From the NCBI GenBank assembly GCA_003157945.1, contig PMFY01000164.1, forward strand, positions 1-9,122: a stretch of DNA of 9,122 nt. Direction: 5' to 3'. Positions 5,781 through 9,122 of the stretch are shown here, one piece after another (within the stretch, counting starts at the first letter, position 1; every line of letters begins with the position of its first letter). Source of the stretch: Acidimicrobiaceae bacterium. Lineage in GTDB: Bacteria > Actinomycetota > Acidimicrobiia > Acidimicrobiales > RAAP-2. The notes beneath the pieces are model-generated. The model was not told where the DNA came from. It was given only the letters and a program-made list of their open reading frames with translations, and did no database searches. The position numbers and the translations under genes are program-made.

Positions 5781-7613
5781 ATGAGCGACGCCACGGCCAC
5801 CGAGCTGCCCTTCCACGACCGTACGGACTTCGAGGATGCCGACCGGGGCTTCGTCGGCGCGCTCGACCCCTGCGTCATCACCGACTCCTCGGGCCGGGTG
5901 GTCTGGGACAACGACGCCTACGGGTTCCTGGTGGGGGAGTGCCCCGAGACGGCCCACCCCAGCCTCTGGCGCCAGGGGCAGCTGGTGTCGCGCCAGGGCC
6001 TCTACGAGGTGTGCGGGGGGATCTACCAGGTCCGTGGCCTCGACCTGTCGAACATGACGCTGGTGGAGGGCGACGAGGGCGTGATCGTCATCGACCCGCT
6101 CATCTCGGCGGAGACGGCCGCCGCCGCCCTGGCGCTGTACCGGGCCCACCGGGGGGACCGCCGGGTCACGGCGGTCATCTACACCCATGCCCATGTGGAC
6201 CACTTCGGGGGTGTGCGCGGCGTCCTCGACGACGAGGCCCTCGAACGCGGGGTGCCGATCCTGGCCCCCGACGGCTTCATGGAGTCCGCCGTGTCCGAGA
6301 ACGTCTACGCCGGCGTCGCCATGAGCCGACGCGCCGTCTACATGTACGGCGCCGCACTCGCGAAGGGGCCGGCGGGCCAGATCGGCTGCGGCCTCGGCAT
6401 GACCAACTCCACGGGCACCATCGGCCTGGTTCCGCCCACCGTCGACATCACCCGCACCGGACAGGAGGAGGTGCTCGACGGCGTCCGCATCGTCTTCCAG
6501 GTGACCCCGGGGACCGAGTGCCCCGCCGAGATGAACTTCTACTTCCCCGGGCACCGTGCCCTCTGCATGGCCGAGAACGCCACCCACAACCTGCACAACC
6601 TCGTGACCCTGCGTGGGGCCCTCGTGCGCGACGCCCGGGTGTGGGCGGCCTACCTCGACGAGGCGATCGACCTGTTCTGCGCCGACACCGACGTGGCGTT
6701 CGCCTCCCACCACTGGCCGACCTGGGGCGGCGACCGCGTCGCCGAGTACCTGGCGCTCCAGCGCGACCTCTACGCCTACCTCCACGACCAGACCCTCCGG
6801 CTGATGAACAACGGCCTGAACGGCGCCGAGGCGGCCGAGGCGATGGAGATGCCGCCCGCCCTCGAGCAGGCCTGGCACACGCACGGGTACTACGGCTCGG
6901 TCAGTCACAACGTGAAGGCGGTCTACCAGCGCTACCTCGGCTGGTTCGACGGCAACCCGGCACGGTTGTGGCAGCACCCGCCGGTCGAGGCGTCGCTCCG
7001 CTACGTCGAGTGCATGGGGGGCGCCGACGCCGTGGTGGAGACCGCCCAGGGCTACGCCGACCGGGACGACCTGCGCTTCGCCGCCGAGCTCCTCGACCGC
7101 GTCGTGTTCGCCCAGCCCGACCATGCGACGGCCAAGGAGCACCTGGCCGCGGTGTACGAGCGTCTGGCCCACGGCGCCGAGAACGGTACGTGGCGCAACT
7201 TCTACCTCATGGGCGCACACGAGCTGCGCCACGGTATCTCCGGCGACAACTTCACCACGGGTTCGGCCGAGCTGCTGGCGGCCCTGACCGTCAGTCAGCT
7301 GTTCGACGCCGTCGCCATCCGGGTGGTGGGGCCGCGGGCGTGGGAGGAGGTCCTCACCATCGACTGGCGGTTCACCGACGTGGGGGAGACCCGGCGCATG
7401 ACCCTGCGCAACGGCGTCCTCACCCATCGGGTGGTCGACGGTCCGGCGACGGCGGCCGATCTGTCGGTCGCCCTCACCCGTCCGCAGCTGCTCGGCATCC
7501 TGCTGGGTGCGGGACTCGACGGGGTCGACACCGAGGGCGACGCCGACGCGCTGGTCCGGCTGGTCGGGGTCGTCGAGTTCGGCGGCGCCCCGTTCCCGGT
7601 CGTCACCCCGTAG
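5781..7613 (+). CDS. Metallo-beta-lactamase-fold alkylsulfatase (SdsA1 type)
   Basis: A 610-residue zinc enzyme of the type III alkylsulfatase family (SdsA1, YjcS, Pisa1, Bds1), which hydrolyses alkyl sulfate esters to alcohol and sulfate. The catalytic domain (about 75-320) has THAHVDHFGG (135-144; His136, His138, Asp140, His141), Glu246 in TPGTECPAEMNFYFP, Glu265 in CMAENATHNLHN and His310 in SHHWPTWG; the 19- and 45-residue spacings from Glu246 to Glu265 to His310 agree with the ligands I recall for SdsA1. The middle dimerisation region includes GYYGSVSHNVKAVYQRYLGW (369-388), and the C-terminus (about 475-605) resembles the SCP2-like lipid-binding domain. No signal peptide is seen, whereas SdsA1 is secreted, so action on an intracellular substrate is likely. 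The ATG at 5781 lacks a Shine-Dalgarno; an in-frame TTG at 5769 has GGAGG 8 bases upstream and would add 4 residues. Confidence 0.93.
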   Translation: MSDATATELPFHDRTDFEDADRGFVGALDPCVITDSSGRVVWDNDAYGFLVGECPETAHPSLWRQGQLVSRQGLYEVCGGIYQVRGLDLSNMTLVEGDEGVIVIDPLISAETAAAALALYRAHRGDRRVTAVIYTHAHVDHFGGVRGVLDDEALERGVPILAPDGFMESAVSENVYAGVAMSRRAVYMYGAALAKGPAGQIGCGLGMTNSTGTIGLVPPTVDITRTGQEEVLDGVRIVFQVTPGTECPAEMNFYFPGHRALCMAENATHNLHNLVTLRGALVRDARVWAAYLDEAIDLFCADTDVAFASHHWPTWGGDRVAEYLALQRDLYAYLHDQTLRLMNNGLNGAEAAEAMEMPPALEQAWHTHGYYGSVSHNVKAVYQRYLGWFDGNPARLWQHPPVEASLRYVECMGGADAVVETAQGYADRDDLRFAAELLDRVVFAQPDHATAKEHLAAVYERLAHGAENGTWRNFYLMGAHELRHGISGDNFTTGSAELLAALTVSQLFDAVAIRVVGPRAWEEVLTIDWRFTDVGETRRMTLRNGVLTHRVVDGPATAADLSVALTRPQLLGILLGAGLDGVDTEGDADALVRLVGVVEFGGAPFPVVTP

Positions 7614-7649
7614 TCCCGGCCGTCGGTGCCGGTCGCCCCGCAGGGGGGT
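7614..7649. other. Convergent gap with weak hairpins, no clear terminator
   Basis: These 36 bases separate the stops of the alkylsulfatase (+) and the membrane protein (-). CCGGC at 7616-7620 pairs with GCCGG at 7628-7632 around a 7-base loop, and CCCC at 7636-7639 pairs with GGGG at 7643-7646. Neither is followed by a T-run, so intrinsic termination is at best weak. Confidence 0.3.
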
Positions 7650-8060
7650 TCAGCCGATCAGGTCGACGATGTCCACGACGAGCAGCGTGAAGACCATGGC
7701 GCCGACCACGGCGTACAAGGCCGTGAACAGCCACTTCTGGTGGTGGTCCGCCAGCCAGAAGCGACGGATGCCGAGGAAGTCGAACGTGAGGGCCAGAACC
7801 CCGACCGGGATCGAGATGATCGGGCCCACGCCCTTGGCCAGCCCCAGCAGGGGGAGCAGGATGGGCAGGACGATGTAGCTGAGCAGGCAGCGGGTGGCCG
7901 ACAGCAGGATCGACGCACCGAAGATCCGGTGCGTGGACGACTCGGGCAGCGCGGCACGCTCGTCCGGCACGCGCAGGAGGTGCCGCACGGCCTGGTCGGC
8001 CTTCGACCGGCCACCGGTCGTGGGTGCCGCGGTGGTCACGGTGGTCACGGTCTGGTCCAC
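7650..8060 (-). CDS. Small three-helix membrane protein of unknown function
   Basis: A 136-residue protein I do not recognise. Residues 1-45 are polar, starting with a Thr-rich repeat (TVTTVTTAAPTTGG, 4-17; two tandem 9-base units in the DNA) and a basic helix (RSKADQAVRHLLRVPDERA). Three hydrophobic helices follow at about 48-75, 78-98 and 108-131, the loop between helices two and three reading GIRRFWLADHHQKW (97-110), rich in Arg, Trp and His. It resembles small uncharacterised actinobacterial membrane proteins. I chose the GTG at 8060 because a TANNNT -10 box ends 6 bases upstream, giving a leaderless transcript that begins at this GTG; the frame continues further upstream, but that part overlaps the divergent gene and is not credible. 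It is convergent with the alkylsulfatase and divergent from the DoxX-Rieske gene, so its role has no operon clue. Confidence 0.75.
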   Translation of the reverse strand: MDQTVTTVTTAAPTTGGRSKADQAVRHLLRVPDERAALPESSTHRIFGASILLSATRCLLSYIVLPILLPLLGLAKGVGPIISIPVGVLALTFDFLGIRRFWLADHHQKWLFTALYAVVGAMVFTLLVVDIVDLIG

Positions 8061-8066
8061 GCCGCG

Positions 8067-8072
8067 AGTGTA
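8067..8072 (-). promoter_or_regulatory. -10 box (TACACT) of a leaderless transcript
   Basis: On the minus strand TACACT is followed by 6 bases (CGCGGC) and then the GTG start at 8060, the spacing expected when transcription starts on the start codon itself. No Shine-Dalgarno is present, in agreement. The extended context CGGTCTACACTCG recurs at 1582-1594 before another minus-strand gene. The -35 is not recognisable. Confidence 0.5.
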
Positions 8073-8131
8073 GACCGCCCGCGGCCGCAGCAGGCCGCCG
8101 GCGGTGACCGGGGGACGGCCGGTGCAACAGG

Positions 8132-8137
8132 TATGGT
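8132..8137 (+). promoter_or_regulatory. Possible -10 box (TATGGT) of the DoxX-Rieske gene
   Basis: TATGGT fits TANNNT; transcription would start at about 8144-8146, on or next to the ATG of the five-codon ORF at 8146. The -35 region at 8108-8114 is G-rich and unconvincing. The 99-base divergent gap (8061-8159) also holds a 10-base palindrome, CCGCCGGCGG, at 8095-8104. Confidence 0.4.
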
Positions 8138-8145
8138 CCCCCGGT

Positions 8146-8163
8146 ATGGGTGAGCCCGCATGA
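8146..8163 (+). CDS. Five-codon leader ORF (MGEPA), overlapping the next start by ATGA
   Basis: ATG GGT GAG CCC GCA TGA encodes MGEPA, and its stop overlaps the ATG of the DoxX-Rieske gene (ATGA, 8160-8163). With the candidate -10 at 8132-8137 the messenger would begin almost exactly at this ATG, so it could be translated as a leaderless mini-ORF that delivers ribosomes to the main start by reinitiation. It could equally be a chance reading of the untranslated leader, in which GGTGA (8149-8153) serves as a ribosome site for the main ATG. Confidence 0.25.
   Translation: MGEPA
8149..8153 (+). promoter_or_regulatory. GGTGA, partial ribosome site for the ATG at 8160
   Basis: GGTGA matches the 3' part of the extended Shine-Dalgarno consensus and ends 6 bases before the ATG at 8160. 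An in-frame TGA at 8151-8153 also bars any earlier start, so 8160 is the first possible ATG; the next in-frame ATG is at 8244. Confidence 0.4.
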
Positions 8164-9122
8164 CCCCGGACGGCGCGCGTCGCCCGCACGCAGCCCGTCG
8201 CACGGACGGTACGGCCCCCGGCGCGTCGGGGACCGGGTCGGACATGTGGTCCCTCCGACGCACCGACGGTTCGATCGCCACCGGGTGGTTCCTGCTGCCG
8301 CTCCGGCTCTTCCTCGGCGTCACCTTCGTGTTCGCCGGGCTCCAGAAGCTGGCCAATCCCGACTTCTTCCGGTCCTCGAGCCCCGTCTCGATCCATGCAC
8401 AGCTGGTCGGGGCCACCCACACGAGTCCGATCGGCAGCCTGCTCGGCCACCTGACGGGGGCGGCGTCCGTCATCGGCGCCCTCATCGCCGTCGCCGAGGT
8501 GGCCATCGGCGTCGGGGCCCTGTTCGGACTGCTCACCCGGGTGGCCGCCGTCGGCGGCATGCTCGTGTCGTTCAGCCTGTTCCTGGCCATCTCGTACCAC
8601 TCCCGCCCCTACTTCACCGGGTCCGACATCGTGTTCCTCTTCGCCTGGACCCCGTTCGTACTGGCCGGTGCCGCCGGGGCCCCGGCTCTCGACACGTGGT
8701 TGGCCGGTCGTCCGGCTCCCCGGGGCACACCCGCGGAGGGCGCGCCTGAGGGTGCCGTGTCACGTGGAGCGGTCATCGGCATCGTCGCCGCCGGCAGCGC
8801 CGTGCTGATCGGCGCAGCGGCCGGGCTCGGGCGGGCCGTCGGCTCCTCCACGCGGAACGCCGCCACCACGACGACGGTGCCTCCGACGACGACCACCACC
8901 GTGGCATCGCCCACGACGACGGTGGCGGGTGCGACCACGACCACGGCGCCGCTGCCCAAGGGGACCTCCATCGGCTCCGCGTCCCAGGTACCGGTCGGTG
9001 GCTCGGCGGCCTTCAACGACCCGACCACCGGTGACCCGTCGCTGGTGATCCAGCAGACGGCCGACGACTACAAGGCGTTCGACGCCATCTGCCCCCATGC
9101 CGGCTGCACCGTGGCGTACCAG
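8160..9122 (+). CDS. DoxX-like membrane domain fused to a Rieske [2Fe-2S] domain, 3' end missing
   Basis: The frame is open to the right edge; 321 residues are visible. After a polar, Arg-rich start (1-38), residues 43-180 form a four-helix DoxX/DoxD-like domain: GWFLLPLRLFLGVTFVFAG (42-60) with the typical LQKLANPDFF (61-70), helices at about 100-125, 128-146 and 156-173. A fifth helix (203-223) is followed by a Thr/Pro-rich linker (235-264) and then a Rieske fold, with strand-like segments and CPHAGC (311-316), the first half of the cluster site (Cys311, His313). The second CxxH half lies past the edge. DoxD is the small subunit of thiosulfate:quinone oxidoreductase; Rieske domains carry single electrons. 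This suggests a membrane-anchored electron-transfer protein with its Rieske part outside the membrane; the donor and acceptor are unknown. An ATG at 8244 is an alternative start. Confidence 0.88.
   Translation, partial: MTPDGARRPHAARRTDGTAPGASGTGSDMWSLRRTDGSIATGWFLLPLRLFLGVTFVFAGLQKLANPDFFRSSSPVSIHAQLVGATHTSPIGSLLGHLTGAASVIGALIAVAEVAIGVGALFGLLTRVAAVGGMLVSFSLFLAISYHSRPYFTGSDIVFLFAWTPFVLAGAAGAPALDTWLAGRPAPRGTPAEGAPEGAVSRGAVIGIVAAGSAVLIGAAAGLGRAVGSSTRNAATTTTVPPTTTTTVASPTTTVAGATTTTAPLPKGTSIGSASQVPVGGSAAFNDPTTGDPSLVIQQTADDYKAFDAICPHAGCTVAYQ
8862..8951 (+). repeat. Low-complexity ACC/ACG-rich stretch encoding a Thr-rich linker
   Basis: The DNA encodes about 30 residues that are over half threonine, with Pro, Ala and Val, linking the last membrane helix to the Rieske domain. 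The 14-base word CCACGACGACGGTG occurs twice in the same phase, at 8866-8879 and 8911-8924, 45 bases apart. Such linkers are typical of exported or cell-surface proteins of Acidimicrobiia and may vary in length between strains by slippage or recombination. Confidence 0.7.

Noticed and set aside
5649..7427. A 592-codon open frame on the - strand opposite the alkylsulfatase
   Set aside because: Val/Gly/His-rich mirror of the sulfatase codons; the sulfatase has all its catalytic motifs in the + frame.
8061..8600. Upstream extension of the small membrane protein to a 316-codon frame
   Set aside because: The extension would overlap the DoxX coding region in antisense and is charged, low-complexity sequence; the leaderless promoter at 8067-8072 marks the GTG at 8060 as the start.
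8149..8749. A 199-codon + strand frame beginning at GTG 8150
   Set aside because: Arg/Pro/His-rich with no helices; the frame one base over encodes clear DoxX helices and a Rieske motif.
8860..8955. Possible CRISPR-like or tandem-repeat array
   Set aside because: The repeats are short, in codon phase and encode a Thr-rich linker; there are no unique spacers of regular length.

Overview
The window is very GC-rich, with third codon positions almost always G or C. It looks like part of an actinobacterial chromosome, most plausibly the class Acidimicrobiia. That placement is an inference from four things: GTG starts, leaderless-type promoters with TANNNT -10 boxes, a Thr/Pro-rich linker in a surface redox protein, and a sulfotransferase next to a DUF1214 gene. 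There is no RNA gene, CRISPR array, insertion sequence or phage gene. No stretch over 300 bases lacks a gene; the longest gap is 125 bases.

Layout. (1) Bases 3-820, + strand: the 3' end of a short-chain dehydrogenase/reductase gene, overlapping by 4 bases a small glutaredoxin-like gene. (2) Bases 827-5655, - strand, read right to left: a VOC-fold (glyoxalase/dioxygenase-like) protein, a DUF1214 protein, a PAPS-dependent-type sulfotransferase 1 base behind it, a two-domain ChrA-family oxyanion transporter 25 bases further on, and an unrecognised 241-residue protein. The tight spacing makes DUF1214-sulfotransferase-ChrA a likely operon; the VOC gene and the last gene may have their own promoters. 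(3) Bases 5781-7613, + strand, divergent from the VOC gene: an SdsA1-type metallo-beta-lactamase-fold alkylsulfatase with all expected zinc ligands. The 125-base gap between the two holds a perfect 11-base inverted repeat that looks like an operator. (4) Bases 7650-8060, - strand: a small three-helix membrane protein of unknown function, apparently expressed from a leaderless promoter. (5) From 8160 to the right edge, + strand: a membrane protein joining a DoxX-like domain, a further transmembrane helix, a Thr-rich linker and the start of a Rieske [2Fe-2S] domain; it continues past the window.

How the genes may work together. The notable theme is sulfate-ester chemistry. An enzyme family that adds sulfate (sulfotransferase), one that removes it from alkyl chains (alkylsulfatase) and a transporter family that handles chromate and possibly sulfate (ChrA) lie within 6 kb, with a VOC protein and a DUF1214 protein between them. 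This could be a small module for making, turning over or using a sulfated lipid or alkyl sulfate. That link is inference from proximity only; each family is known individually. I do not see an unmistakably new defence or mobile system here. The best leads are the sulfate-ester neighbourhood, the operator-like repeat, the DoxX-Rieske fusion with a five-codon leader ORF, and two unrecognised proteins.
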